Shown here one piece after another: positions 10,520 to 21,102 of a stretch of DNA of 64,000 bases. The notes beneath the pieces are model-generated. The model saw only the letters and a list, made by a program, of their open reading frames with translations, ran no database searches and was not told the DNA's origin. Every line of letters begins with the position of its first letter. The stretch's first letter is position 1. Source of the DNA: Actinostola sp. cb2023 (taxonomy: Eukaryota; Cnidaria; Anthozoa; Actiniaria; Actinostolidae); assembly GCA_033675265.1 (NCBI GenBank), contig JAUJYZ010000602.1, positions 34,353 through 98,352 of the forward strand, written 5' to 3'. A program made the position numbers and the translations under genes.

Positions 10520-11092
10520 CTGATCCAGTTGTAATAGTAGAGGTCGACAGTATAGTGGCAACTATGGTATTAAAAACACACAATATTGACACATGCAAAA
10601 TCAACAACCTTTATTTATCATGGTTATTTCGGCTAAGAATAACAAATAAGTGGTTTCATCCTGGGGCTGAAAGTCTGATTCAACCGTACCTAATTAAGAA
10701 AAGGAGAATTCACTAATTTCCTGACAAACAGTAAGCTTATAATTAATTATATTGGACGAAATGTAGAAATAATCCGTATAAATTAAAATAGTGTGATAAA
10801 TTAGTAGTCATTTCAAGCTGGATTAGTTCGCCGTTTAAAGTACTTATAATGCTGGTATAAGGGTTCAAATAAAACTTGAAGACCTATTGTGACCATGAAT
10901 GAAGCTGTAACTAATTTGAAATGGATTAATTAGCTTATAAAAACGATGAATATCTGAGGAGGTGCAAGTTCCTACAACAAAAAAGGGACACAATATTAAT
11001 GTGAATCTCACAGCAATGATCAAAACAGCCTTTTGAAATAAATTCCAAATATTTTTGTTATAAGCATATATGCTTAGTTTTAAAATGCGTAC

Positions 11093-11354
11093 CTTTTGTT
11101 CGAGTATCGGCCTCAGATGAGCTGTAGTTCTTTAGCCTAGCTGACAAGTGAGCTACTGGCAGCATCAACTCCATCGCTTTCCCTCTGAAAAACTCATCAT
11201 CAAATCCATCTCCCCCTTCAAACTCCTCAATCCACTTCACCAACGTTTCCTTCTCCCTATCCACTTCCTCTATCACCTCATCGTCACTTCTTTCATCATC
11301 ACTTTCTCTCCACACCTCGCCCAACACTTCCTGAACCGTTAAACTTGCCGCCAT
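11093..11354 (-). CDS. Unknown two-exon gene, exon 1 (acidic N-terminus)
   Basis: ATG at 11,354 in a good context (GCGGCAAG after it) opens MAASLTVQEVLGEVW, then a very acidic stretch (ESDDERSDDEVIEEVDREKE) and FEGGDGFDDEFFRGKAMELM. The exon ends AAAAG|GTACGC, a sound donor, in phase 1. The acidic, lysine-poor N-terminus joined to a basic C-terminal half suggests a cytosolic or nuclear protein, but no domain is recognised. It sits inside an intron of the larger minus-strand lectin gene, on the same strand. Confidence 0.55.
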
Positions 11355-11567
11355 GCCTTAACATGCTTGAGATGATGTATAATGTTGTAAATGAAATGCA
11401 CCTGCATACTTAGTTAGTCTATTCATTAAAAGCTCTGAGGAAATTCCCTATAGATCTAAACTTAGAGAGAATGACAAATAATTAGCCATTACTAGTACTC
11501 AACGTAACCCAGCAGTTCATCTGTTCAACTTTGTACACGTGTCTACTGACGTGTTATGTAATACCTG

Positions 11568-12080
11568 TCGCATTGTATCAACACGACCATCGCATTTATT
11601 ACTTATGACCGAAGGTAGAACACCACAAGTATCGCATTGTATCAACACGACCATCGCATTTATTACTTATGACCGAAGGTAGAACACCACAAGTATCGCA
11701 ATGTATCAACACGACCATCGCATTTATCACTTATGACCGAAGGTAGAACACCACAAGTATCGCATTGTATCAACACGACCATCGCATTTATTACTTATGA
11801 CCGAAGGTAGAACACCACAAGTATCGCAATGTATCAACACGACCATCGCATTTATTACTTATGACCGAAGGTAGAACACCACAAGTATCGCAATGTATCA
11901 ACACGACCATCGCATTTATTACTTATGACCGAAGGTAGAACACCACAAGTATCGCAATGTATCAACACGACCATCGCATTTATCACTTATGACCGAAGGT
12001 AGAACACCACAAGTATCGCATTGTATCAACACGACCATCGCATTTATTACTTATGACCGAAGGTAGAACACCACAAGTAT
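11568..12080. repeat. Tandem repeat, 64-bp unit, 8 copies
   Basis: Unit starts TCGCATTGTATCAACACGAC and ends AACACCACAAGTA. Two sub-variants (CATTG / CAATG) and a rarer TTATCAC variant are mixed along the array, so the copies arose in several amplification rounds. Confidence 0.95.
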
Positions 12081-12170
12081 CACTAACCTCCCCTGAAGCA
12101 AACGCTCTCTGACCAAACCTGAACATGCGATAAGTCGCGATAGGTCAAGTTATTACAAAATAAGACAGTA

Positions 12171-12785
12171 CACACGTGACCGGAAATGACGTCGTCCACA
12201 TTGAACTACTTCTAGCCATACCTCTTGGATGTGAAAGTACACACGTGACCGGAAATGACGTGCATAACATTGAACTACTTCTAGCCATACCTCTTAGATG
12301 TGATAGTACACACGTGACCGGAAATGACGTCGTCCACATTGAACTACTTCTAGCCATACCTCTTGGATGTGAAAGTACACACGTGACCGGAAATGACGTG
12401 CATAACATTGAACTACTTCTAGCCATACCTCTTAGATGTGATAGTACACACGTGACCGGAAATGACGTCGTCAACATTGAACTACTTCTAGCCATACCTC
12501 TTGGATGTGAAAGTACACACGTGACCGGAAATGACGTGCATAACATTGAACTACTTCTAGCCATACCTCTTAGATGTGATAGTACACACGTGACCAAAAA
12601 TGACGTGCATAACATTGTACTACTTCTAGCCATAAATGTGATAGTACACACGTGACCGGAAATGACGTGCATAGCATTGAACTACTTCTAGCCGTACCTC
12701 TTAGATGTGATAGTACACACGTGACCGGAAATGACGTGCATAGCATTGAACTACTTCTAGCCGTACCTCTTAGATGTGATAGTGA
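12171..12785. repeat. Tandem repeat, 69-bp unit in 138-bp higher-order pairs, 9 copies
   Basis: Units begin CACACGTGACCGGAAATGAC. For the first six copies two types alternate strictly: A with CGTCGTC.ACATTG and CTTGGATGTGAAAG, B with CGTGCATAACATTG and CTTAGATGTGATAG. The remaining three are B-like, one with a short deletion. Every unit has CACGTGAC (E-box) and ATGACG. The unit length is divisible by 3, so both strands are open for >150 codons; those ORFs are artefacts. The array ends within a few bases of the LamG exon. Confidence 0.95.
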
Positions 12786-12802
12786 TGACATTCAGTGACT
12801 GT

Positions 12803-13045
12803 AACGTGATCGTAAAGGACACTTTTCCATCTTTGTCAATATGCAAACCAGACGGCTGTGGATAGGACCATGCGCCATACACCAAACCCTCTGATGCAGG
12901 CGTCAACAGCTTGACCCAGGCCCCGACCGTGAAGCCCCGATTTTGCAAATCCATGATGGGTGTGGTCGCATAGTTAGCGCTGTTTCCATCGAGGTACAAG
13001 GCTTTGTATCCATCGACACTTTTGATTGCAGCGTTACCATGTAAG
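12803..13045 (-). CDS. Exon of PAN/LamG/C-type lectin gene: first half of LamG/concanavalin-like domain
   Basis: After the acceptor TTCAG at 13,046-13,050 the exon reads LHGNAAIKSVDGYKALYLDG, then ATTPIMDLQNRGFTVGAWVK, YGAWSYPQPSGLHIDKDGKV and SFTIT. YLDG near the start, the F-T-x-x-x-W strand and the following loop identify the first half of a LamG/pentraxin-like domain as found after PAN domains in coral proteins. It joins the PAN exon in phase (CG from that exon plus C here gives Arg). The 3' border is unclear: no strong donor is visible, and the 69-bp satellite starts almost at once. Weak candidates are CA|GTCACT and AC|GTTACA, both in the needed phase 2. Confidence 0.75.
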
Positions 13046-13083
13046 CTGAATAGAATATGGATATCGCTTAATATGAATTGAAT

Positions 13084-13480
13084 GTTTTTATTTTGAAAAT
13101 CGATTACATATGAAGTAAATAGTGGGATGTTTCGGTATTTTGTGATTTGAGCTTCGCATTGGCGAGTTATAAAGGTTTGAAATCGTGATATTGTAATTTG
13201 GTGATGTCAGGGTTTTTTTAATTTATTATACAAAAGCGCCCTTGTGCAAATTATTGTCATTTTTTAATCTGGCAAAAAGTTTTCTACAACTTATATAAAT
13301 GATGTCAAACTTTATGTATTTCAGAAAAGAGTGCTGCTTGGAAAATTATAAATAAGTTATGGAAAAAACCTGACGTCACCGAATTAGCATAACTCGCAAA
13401 TGCGAAAAAAAAAACTAAAAAAAAGCTAAAAATCAGTGAAACATCCCACAATACTTCATGATAAGCGAAAATACCCTGGG
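13084..13480. mobile_element. Family X foldback, diverged copy
   Basis: TTGAAAATCGATTACATATG, then GTGGGATG and GATTTGAGCTTCGCA on the left; complementary but eroded text on the right (GACGTCACCGAATTAGCATA, CATCCCACAAT). Other copies: 23,152, 42,618 and 63,030. Confidence 0.7.
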
Positions 13481-13650
13481 TACCAGTCCTCCTCGGCTCC
13501 TCGGGAAAGCGATGCATCAAACTATGCATCAATATTTTGGATTCAATAAATACTCCACTAGTTTCGAGTTGTTTACGCACCGCTGTACTCCTTGACAAAA
13601 GACGCGTTTAATTGTTCAGGCTTAGCCTCAATCCAGAGAATAGCCCGTGC

Positions 13651-14152
13651 AATAAGCCAGTTCACGCTGTCGGCCGCCATTTTGAATTGGGGCAAACTCG
13701 GCAAAATTGATAGAAATCTGGATCACTTTGACTTGCCGTAACTCCGCTCGATGATTTCGTTGAATTTTTAAAACTTACCATTTTAGAAAAGATGTGTTCT
13801 TTGTTATTGATGTCCTATAATATGATGGGTATTGGAAGGCTACAAATCGAGAAAAAAAGATTTTTGTTTTCAAAATAAAACGTTCGGCACGTGAATATGC
13901 AAATTAGCTCGAAATTTTAAGATCCATTCGTGAAAAGAAGATTGACTCGTAAAAGGTAGTTAAAACACCTACATTGGTCTTATTTTCACTCCAACAACTC
14001 ATATGCATGCCTGCTGATTATCGAAGTTTAAATTTTGAAAATCCAACAAAATCGAGCGGAGTTACGGCAAGTCAAAGTGATCCAGATTTCTATCAATTTT
14101 GCCGCGTTTGCCCCAATTCAAAATGGCGGCCGACAGCGTGAACTGGCTTATT
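13651..14152. mobile_element. Foldback element with ~110-bp arms
   Basis: AATAAGCCAGTTCACGCTGT at the left is repeated as ACAGCGTGAACTGGCTTATT at the right; the arms continue through GGCCGCCATTTTGAATTGGG and GATCACTTTGACTTGCCGTA with one or two differences. Non-coding, in intron 1 of the lectin gene. Confidence 0.88.
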
Positions 14153-14767
14153 AAAAATGGTTTCTATTGTTGAATGTCAACACTTTTTCTATCAAAAAAT
14201 AAAATAATAATAATAAAATACTGAAACATCCCACAATACTCAAAAAAATAAAACAACAACAAAAAACAAACAAAAAAGGTTTATCACCATTCCAAATAGG
14301 CGCAGCCTCCACTATTGAGATCACTCAGTACTTTTTCTTCACAAGTTTTATCTTCTTTACAACTTACAAAACTTACCGCAATGCGACATCTGTTCCATCG
14401 AGTTTCCACAGCATTATTAACTTTCTTAAAAATGTAGAATTTCCTGACAAAGAAATAAATAAATAAACCGATAAGAATTAGAATGTCAACAACCTAGCTA
14501 CACGAATATATCATCGGAGAAATAGGCCAGTGTATTTCACGCGGACAAACATGATAAAATATATAGGTTCTCCGTGTTCTTTTCAGTACGATTACAGTTG
14601 CATGATCCTTGACGTCTGAGTCATACATCTATTACGCGACCTAATTTTAGAACCGCCACGCAGCGCTATTTAAAGCAGAATTTTTACGCTCAAAACAGGT
14701 CAGTGAACGGCAAAAATACAATTGAAATCAAAACGTCCTTAGATTTTAGGGATCTATTAGTTTTCCA

Positions 14768-15512
14768 GAAGAAGACGCTCAATGAGCGTAGTCGGGCATT
14801 ATGACAATGACAGTTGCGTGACGAGGGAGACTATTTGTGTCGGTGAGCATCGATAAAGATCTCCGACTCGTTGAGGTACGTCGGTAGTACGTCTTTAAAC
14901 GTACTTGAGGTCACTTGAGGTTGCATATCTGGTTGCATATTCATGGTCGCCAAAAACGGGTCGAATAGTTTCCGAACGCCTATCGAACTAAATCCGAAAG
15001 TATGATTCGTTCAAACGGATCAAATAGTTTCCGAGCGTATATCGAACTAAATCCGAAGTATTGTTCGCTCAGCGCAGATATATATAGAGCACAATGGTCA
15101 TCGTTCGAGTCAGTAGGAGAGAAGCAGTTGTCTTGACAAGATCTTTTAAATGTATAGGCAGAGACAGCAGATTGGTCGACCTTTATCACATCATACCGTA
15201 GTCTGAATCAACTGGATGTTTAAAAAATACGAAGTTCGGGAAGAATTCTTAAGTACTTTCATTTGACCGACTTTCCTCTGCGATAACGCAAAAACCAAAG
15301 ACGTTATCAGACCGTCTGACCATGAATATGAACGTCAACTGGACGTTCCAAATACATATATGCTACGGAAGTACGATTCGGAGATTTTTATCTATGTTCA
15401 CCGACACATATATACATAGTCTCCCTCCTCACGCAACTGTCAGTCATTGTCGGGTTCCTCCTCACGCAACTGACATTGTCCTTGTCATAATGCCCGAGTG
15501 TACGCTCATTGA
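14768..15512. mobile_element. Family K element, copy 1
   Basis: Left end AAGACGCTCAATGAGCGTAG, right end CTCATTGAGCGTCTTGTT. Inside each end comes CATTATGACAATGACAGT / ATTGTCCTTGTCATAATG and GCGTGACGAGGGAGACTAT. No coding capacity. Shorter copies at 20,040 and 40,297. Confidence 0.75.
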
Positions 15513-15775
15513 GCGTCTTGTTACTAGAGATATGTGCGAATAAACGAAACATGGAATAAAATCGTTGAATTTTATTAAAATCCAAGAAGACTTACATGGT
15601 GTCTTCTTTATGTACTTGGTTAGGCCTTCTGCTGAGTTACAGCGAATTTCGTTAAGGTTTAGCTGCTTTTCCCTGCCACTCATAATATTAGACTAATATT
15701 ATGAGTGGCAAGGGAAAAGCAGCTAAACCTTTTTTCCATGTTTCGTTTATTCGCACATATCTCTAGTAAATAGCC
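15513..15775. mobile_element. MITE with a near-perfect internal hairpin
   Basis: TACTAGAGATATGTGCGAAT and ATTCGCACATATCTCTAGTA bound it. At its centre 15,655-15,733 is a 79-bp almost perfect hairpin (GGTTTAGCTGCTTTTCCC pairing with GGGAAAAGCAGCTAAACC). It directly abuts the K element. Confidence 0.75.
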
Positions 15776-15979
15776 ACAAACTGTGAGCTTGGGCTACCTG
15801 TGATGGCAGGTGAATCTGTAAACAGAACAGAAACGAAGCAGATGTGATTCATATTCCGTGAGAAACGTTCCTTTTTGATAGATAAGTGTATTTATAGAAG
15901 CATTGACATCTACCCATACTCCTTTTTGGTCTAGTCGCATAGGCTTGAAGTCGATCGCCGACAACGTTTTGTGAATAGA

Positions 15980-16855
15980 TATTTTTCGAGATGCGATGGT
16001 CGCTGTCCAAAGTATCGCGGGCGAGCGTGGAAACGAGGCATATTCGGGCAAGAATGTAATCAAACAAACCCTTTTCATCGTATTAAAGAAAATGATAAAA
16101 GCTCCATATTTTGTGCGATATTGCCTTTCCACGAAGAATTCAAGTGTCGCACCTGTTTCTTTACGGTGTCAACAATGCATTATTGTAGTGTTTTTGGCTG
16201 TGAAAACACCGAACATTAAATTGGTTTAATTGTGTGAACAGGCTGCATTTTACTGAAAACGTTGTAGATAGTACGGTGCACGAGTGAGATTTTTGGTTCA
16301 GCCAGTCTTTAAGTTAGTGATTCATTTATAATGGTAAATGAATGTTATCTTGGTGATGTTTCTTTGCAATTTGTTCATCACGATTTTCTTTGCCAAGAGA
16401 TGGCGGCTAGATATGATCAACAAGTTTTTCCATTGTATAAATAAACCTTTCTATTATTGTACCGCGTTGGTATTCCCAAGTACGAGATATATTCTTTCAA
16501 ATCAGGCAGTGTACTGTTTAAAAAACGTAGAGTTTACTTGTTAGTTCTGCAGAAAATTGTGTTACCTGGGACATCGATTGTATCTTACGCTCGGTCTTCA
16601 GTTCACAGCCAAAAACATTACAAGAATGCCAAGTCATTGCTTTACAGGCGGCTGATACATTGTTGACATCGTAAAGAAACAGGTGCGACACTTGAATTCT
16701 TCGTGGAAAGGCAATATCGCACAAAATATGGAACTTTTATCATTTTCTTACGATGAAAAGGATTTGTAGTTACATTCTTGCCCGAATATGCCTTGTTTCC
16801 ACGCTCGCCCGCGATACTTTGGACAGCGACCATCGCATCTCGAAAAAGATCTATT
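15980..16855. mobile_element. Large foldback with THAP-like start motifs in both arms
   Basis: Arms of about 240 bp (15,980-16,215 and 16,595-16,855) share TTTTTCGAGATGCGATGG, GCGAGCGTGGAAACGAGGC and GAATTCAAGTGTCGCACCTG. At the inner end of each arm the reading is (H)C-S/N-VFGC-E, which resembles the opening C-x-V-x-G-C of a THAP zinc finger. No full THAP domain follows on either side. Possibly the remains of a THAP-bearing (P-type) transposase start. Confidence 0.6.
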
Positions 16856-17154
16856 AGCTGTATATTGACGTGACAACTTACGACGCGTCATTCACTCTCG
16901 GGCACTTTGATTGGATGATAATAACATTGACACACCTCCGACCAAAATATAGGTCGGTAAAAAATGGCGCGTTGCAACTGAGAAAAGTACGTTTCCCGAG
17001 AGATAGGAAAAAGAGGGAAAACGGATTTGAGAAGTCTATAGCTACAATAGCTTATTCCGATATTGGACGTTCAGCAAACACCGAGTTAAGATAATATGGC
17101 CCGATAATATTCATTATCATCCCCAATATTTGTTTCAACCAATCACAATCGAGA

Positions 17155-17216
17155 ATTCTCCCGTATCAAGACACTCTACTGTCCTGATATTCTACGGTAT
17201 CAGGACACTCTACTGT
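17155..17216. repeat. Two adjacent short hairpins
   Basis: ATCAGGACACTCTACTGTCCTGAT-type palindrome present twice in direct tandem (the first copy starts ATCAAGACA). Confidence 0.7.
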
Positions 17217-17474
17217 CCTGATATCATATATCACGGACAGTTGGTTAAAATGTGGTTCTAAATAAGAAACCATTGTATTTTTATATTATGTTTTATTCAA
17301 AAGATAAATAAACGTTTTGAACAAAACTGCGAACCATTGAACTTTTCCCGCCACTTCTCAAACTCACGGACGCGTGCCGACAATATGCTAATAAGTTTGT
17401 ATTTTGAAAAGATCGTCCTCGATGTTCTTAGTGAAATTCTTTCATTTCGGCGAAAAGAGTGGGATGATAAATAA

Positions 17475-17600
17475 ATAATCGGTCAATTTTGGTTCGATTC
17501 GGCGAAATATCAGGACTCGTTAGGTCTTGCCATGGGTATCTCGACTACGTCTCGCCAAAATATTTCGCCGATTCCGGAACCAAAATTGCCCGATTATATA
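17475..17600. mobile_element. Small foldback at the 3' end of the F-box gene
   Basis: ATAATCGGTCAATTTTGGTTC...GGCGAAATA on the left pairs with TATTTCGCCGATTCCGGAAC...CCCGATTATAT on the right. The F-box ORF runs into the right arm and stops in the loop. Confidence 0.7.
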
Positions 17601-18777
17601 TAAGCCGCTCGGCTCTTGTCAATGGCATGGGGAAAGACCTTCCATCATGGGCTGTGCCGGCCATCGGCGACTCGTAATCTGGGTAACCTGGGTTAGCTTC
17701 ATCGAGCAACTTGACGATTTTTGCCGACTTCAAGTTCTTCGTCATCTCCTCTACAATCTTGGCATTATTAAAAATGGACTCTCCTATGGCCTTCGTTAAG
17801 GACTGGCTTTTCTGTAAACGATCCAAAGCTGGCTGAACTGATTCAGGAGATGGTTCTTCATTTTTCACAGGGTCTTTGAAGTACAGCTTGTCTTCATCGT
17901 TTGACTCGAATTCAAGTGATGCAGGACAGAAGCAAAACCAAAGAAAGAAACGAGCTGTGATTGGAGGATTGGTTTCACCGAGCTCTTCTTGAAGGATATC
18001 TATTGCTGGCTGCAACGGCTGAAACGCTCTTCTCATTTTACGCTCCGCCGCGCTCCAATCGAGATAACAGCCTGGTGGGAGTCTGTTGACTGAGAGCAAA
18101 TTGTCAGTCGAAGATGTCTCCAAGCCATATGTGTTATACTTACTACGACGTACAGTTATGTGAATCGGTACATTATCATGTGCGGAAATTGGGTTGCGAG
18201 GTGCAATTTCAATAATCATTTCTTCATTGCGTCTTGGTAATTGAAAAGTTAGACACCATTTGAACAAATCTTGAACATAACCCACGTTGCTTATATTCTT
18301 GATCCACGTAAAGAGCTCAGCAGCGACGGGTCCTCTCGACTTCCAAACATTTAGTACATTCGTGTAGGTACATGTAGATTTAGTCACTCTGTACATCGCT
18401 GCTAGTCTGATAAACCCTGTAATTGACAGCAATTCTGAAGTACTACTATTAGGCATTTGTTGCTTCAACTTCAAGCCATAAAACTTCATTTTCCTGATCT
18501 TCACGTTGACATGCCAGTCTTGAGTGCTCAACGTTGCTTGATGAAATCGTTTACAAGTCAGAGCGAAATCGTAAAACGAACTAACGTCGTCTAAATGCGA
18601 CACAATCTCAGTCAAACAGTCGTCGTTCAATGATAAAATGGACGTCGAAACCCTGTCAGTCTTGTTCTCCATGTTGTTTTGTTCTGCTTTGATGTTTAGC
18701 CTGATTTTCAGACGCTCTCGCTTCCTCCTCAATCCCCGTCTGATTGCCCTTGTAGGAAGTAGTGTTCTTGACGTCAC
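17545..18777 (-). CDS. Intronless F-box-like protein nested in a lectin-gene intron
   Basis: A 410-residue ORF. Residues about 47-85 (ILSLNDDCLTEIVSHL, then SFYDFALTCKRFHQA) fit an F-box: LP/LN-x-D-x-L-x-x-I-x-x-x-L followed by L-x-x-x-C-K-x-F. F-box proteins bring substrates to SKP1-cullin ubiquitin ligases, so that role is inferred. The rest (a helical, tryptophan-containing region and an acidic C-terminal third) is not recognised. The first Met precedes a very basic 30-residue leader; MENKTDRVS at residue 36 is an alternative start. Lack of introns and its position inside intron 1 of another gene, same strand, suggest a retrocopy or a nested gene. The last 15-20 residues are coded by a foldback element, so the native C-terminus may have been replaced. 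Confidence 0.72.
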   Translation of the reverse strand: MTSRTLLPTRAIRRGLRRKRERLKIRLNIKAEQNNMENKTDRVSTSILSLNDDCLTEIVSHLDDVSSFYDFALTCKRFHQATLSTQDWHVNVKIRKMKFYGLKLKQQMPNSSTSELLSITGFIRLAAMYRVTKSTCTYTNVLNVWKSRGPVAAELFTWIKNISNVGYVQDLFKWCLTFQLPRRNEEMIIEIAPRNPISAHDNVPIHITVRRSKYNTYGLETSSTDNLLSVNRLPPGCYLDWSAAERKMRRAFQPLQPAIDILQEELGETNPPITARFFLWFCFCPASLEFESNDEDKLYFKDPVKNEEPSPESVQPALDRLQKSQSLTKAIGESIFNNAKIVEEMTKNLKSAKIVKLLDEANPGYPDYESPMAGTAHDGRSFPMPLTRAERLIYNRAILVPESAKYFGET

Positions 18778-19132
18778 GATCCTCTGTTTCTTCAGGAGCC
18801 AATGAAATCACTCGTAAGAAATGAACCGTGAAAGATGAACACTAGTTCCTCTACACATATGGTTGATGTTTTTAGTATCGTTTGTGTTGTTTAATTCTAC
18901 TCTAATAAAGGTATAATTTTGCCATCTTACTCGCTGTCTTATTTGTGACTGAGCGTTATTTTTTGAAACACTTCCCGTGAAAATTAGCATAGTTAATACA
19001 CGCTTCGATTATTTTGACCCGTTGAGTTGACCTTGTCTAACACTCGAATGCATTCGCAGTTCCTTTCAAGAAGCCGGTCCCGAGATCCTACGGCTCCATA
19101 AGAATATATATCTGAACGTACAACATATTTAA

Positions 19133-19640
19133 CTAGACGCTCTTCTAGCGTGAAGTCGGGCTTCTAAATGAAATGTAACCTATTTGAACTAAATATAGAT
19201 ATCTTATAGTGCGATTTTCAGTGCGATTGAAACAGTTTTTGGTTGCTCGTCGTTGCATGACTCGAGCTCGATAGAACATGCTTTCCTTGCAATTTCAGTA
19301 CTGCGAACTTTACAGTATATCAGTAAAAACGTTTTAAAATAGCCCGACTTCACGCTACTAGAGCGTCCTGTTTCAATCTAAATTTGGATTTAGACGAGAA
19401 AAGACTTATATTTTGGCCCCTTGACCTCCGGTGCTTTCCTTGATTGGTTTGTGCTTTGTAATCTTTCTTGGCCAGACTTCATGTCTCCTTCGGCTTTAGC
19501 TCGACGTTAGCACCTGCGTAGCTTTTAATAAAACAAGGCGCATGCGCTGTAGAACCCAATATGCGTTCTGGGGTCAAAGAATACGACGAACGCTCTGCAT
19601 TTTTAGAGTCGGGGCTTCCACAGGAAGCCCGACTAATTAC
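19133..19640 (+). mobile_element. Family F element (F2)
   Basis: Left end TAGACGCTCTTCTAGCGTGA followed by TTCTAAATGAAATGTAACC as in F1; right end GGGGCTTCCACAGGAAGCCC. A second hairpin (19,315-19,950) overlaps it. Confidence 0.65.
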
Positions 19641-19950
19641 TCGGGCCAAGGCCTAAGGCCGGGCCGAGTCTATAATTACAGTTGGTATTTTTTTTTGTTC
19701 ATCGCGGTCATGAATCTGCAATCGAGTGGGACTGGGAACGAGACCACGAGACTTATCAACACGCATCTCAACACGACGACCTCTTTCTTCGCAAACCCAC
19801 AAGAAAGATTACAAAGCACAAACCAATCAGGGGAAGCACCTGAGGTCAAGGGGCAAAAATCTAAATATATTCTCGTCTATATTTAGATTGAAACAAGACG
19901 CTCTAGTAGCGTGAAGTCGGGCTATTAACGTTTTTACTGATATACTGTAA
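19315..19950. repeat. Foldback overlapping F2
   Basis: TATATCAGTAAAAACGTTTT pairs with its complement at 19,925-19,945, then GCGTGAAGTCGGGCTA and TCAATCTAAAT pair inward, then CCCCTTGACCTCCGGTGC with GCACCTGAGGTCAAGGGG. Centre near 19,632. Confidence 0.75.
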
Positions 19951-20039
19951 AGTTCCGAAAGTACGTTAGCCTCCTCCACAGGCTAGTCTATAGCTCGGAA
20001 TACTGAATATTGGTCCACAGGCCGGCCATACCAAACGTT

Positions 20040-20362
20040 ATGACAATGACAATGACAGTTGCGTGACGAGGGAGACTGTTTGTTGGTGATCATAGATAAA
20101 GATCTCGAATCAGACGTATTCAGTACGTCTTGAGGTTGCATCGGGTCAGATGGTTCTGATAACTTCCATCGTTTGTTTTTGTTTAAGATATTTAAGCTTA
20201 CAAAGGCTTCAATAGCACTATACACGTACTGAAGTAATTCTATGCTCAAACGGGTCAAATAGTTCGCTCTTGTTTATGTTGGTGCCCATGCGTCTCTCAT
20301 TATGAACTTCATTTCAGAACGCAATTGCACCAGGGCACGAGTGAACGCTCAATGAGCGTCTT
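20040..20362. mobile_element. Family K element, copy 2 (partial)
   Basis: TTATGACAATGACAATGACAG and GCGTGACGAGGGAGACTG at the left; GCTCAATGAGCGTCTTGTTA at the right, immediately followed by the end of F3. Confidence 0.55.
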
Positions 20363-20681
20363 GTTAGTCGGGCTTCCTGTGGAAGACCCGACTCTAAAAA
20401 TGAGAAGCGTTCTTTGTCGTCGTCTTCGTTGGCCTCAAATCCAGCGCATGCGCCCTGTGCCGGCCGCTAAGATAATCACCGAATGCTCAAACCACATGGC
20501 TTATCAAGACGGATCAAGACGAGACATCGCACATCGTCCTCTCTTCACAAACCTTGTCGAAGGAAGGTTATGTCGTCTTGTGATCGTGAGAAAAAAACAT
20601 TTGAACGAAGTATGTCTATAATACGCGCTCATCTCACATACAAACTCACACACCGTTAGCGGTAGACCTACTCTAAAAGAT

Positions 20682-21071
20682 GTGGAGCGTTTTCGGACCA
20701 GGTCGTTCCGCGGATTCAATATATCAAAAGCAAATGAGAAAACTGTGAACACAAACTACGAACAAAATGACAAAACAATGACTATTGACTTAACAACGAA
20801 CTCTGAAGCTGAAAAGAACTACTCTGATTGCAAGAAAAGCACGAGCAAGACTGATCTTGACCTGAACTTGAACGTCGCCATATTGGATGAAGCGAAAGAT
20901 GATCGTCCACGAAGCAACTGGAAAAGTACTTATTCAGCACATGTGGCTCTTACAGTCCTCACAGTAAATATCGTCATTCTTTTGTTTTGTTTCATTGTGT
21001 TAAATACTAGTAAAATACGGTTAGATTTTGTTTGTACAATCAGTATTATTATTGTAGAAACGATCGTTTAA
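20682..21071 (+). CDS. Hypothetical single-pass membrane protein ORF inside F3
   Basis: 129 codons. Residues 1-90 are polar and charged with no cysteine motif (one Cys), followed by one strong hydrophobic segment ([20 protein letters not shown], about 88-107). Polar head first, then a membrane anchor, is the layout of the first exon of type II membrane proteins (TNF-like, collagen/gliomedin-like genes of cnidarians). A possible donor, CTA|GTAAAA, follows the anchor, so it may be a captured first exon. No homologue is present in the F4 partner arm. Function unknown. Confidence 0.4.
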   Translation: MERFRTRSFRGFNISKANEKTVNTNYEQNDKTMTIDLTTNSEAEKNYSDCKKSTSKTDLDLNLNVAILDEAKDDRPRSNWKSTYSAHVALTVLTVNIVILLFCFIVLNTSKIRLDFVCTISIIIVETIV

Positions 21072-21102
21072 TTATCTCGTCACGTCCTGTGTATGGAATT
21101 TC

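Noticed and set aside
11568..12080. Regular 64-bp repeats considered as a CRISPR-like array
   Set aside because: Units are contiguous with no variable spacers, and the context is eukaryotic.
12145..12791. ORFs of 159-175 codons on both strands
   Set aside because: The 69-bp unit is a multiple of three without stops on either strand; a satellite, not a protein.
17489..17799. Plus-strand ORFs across the F-box gene's 3' end
   Set aside because: Shadow frames of the foldback and of the F-box ORF on the other strand.
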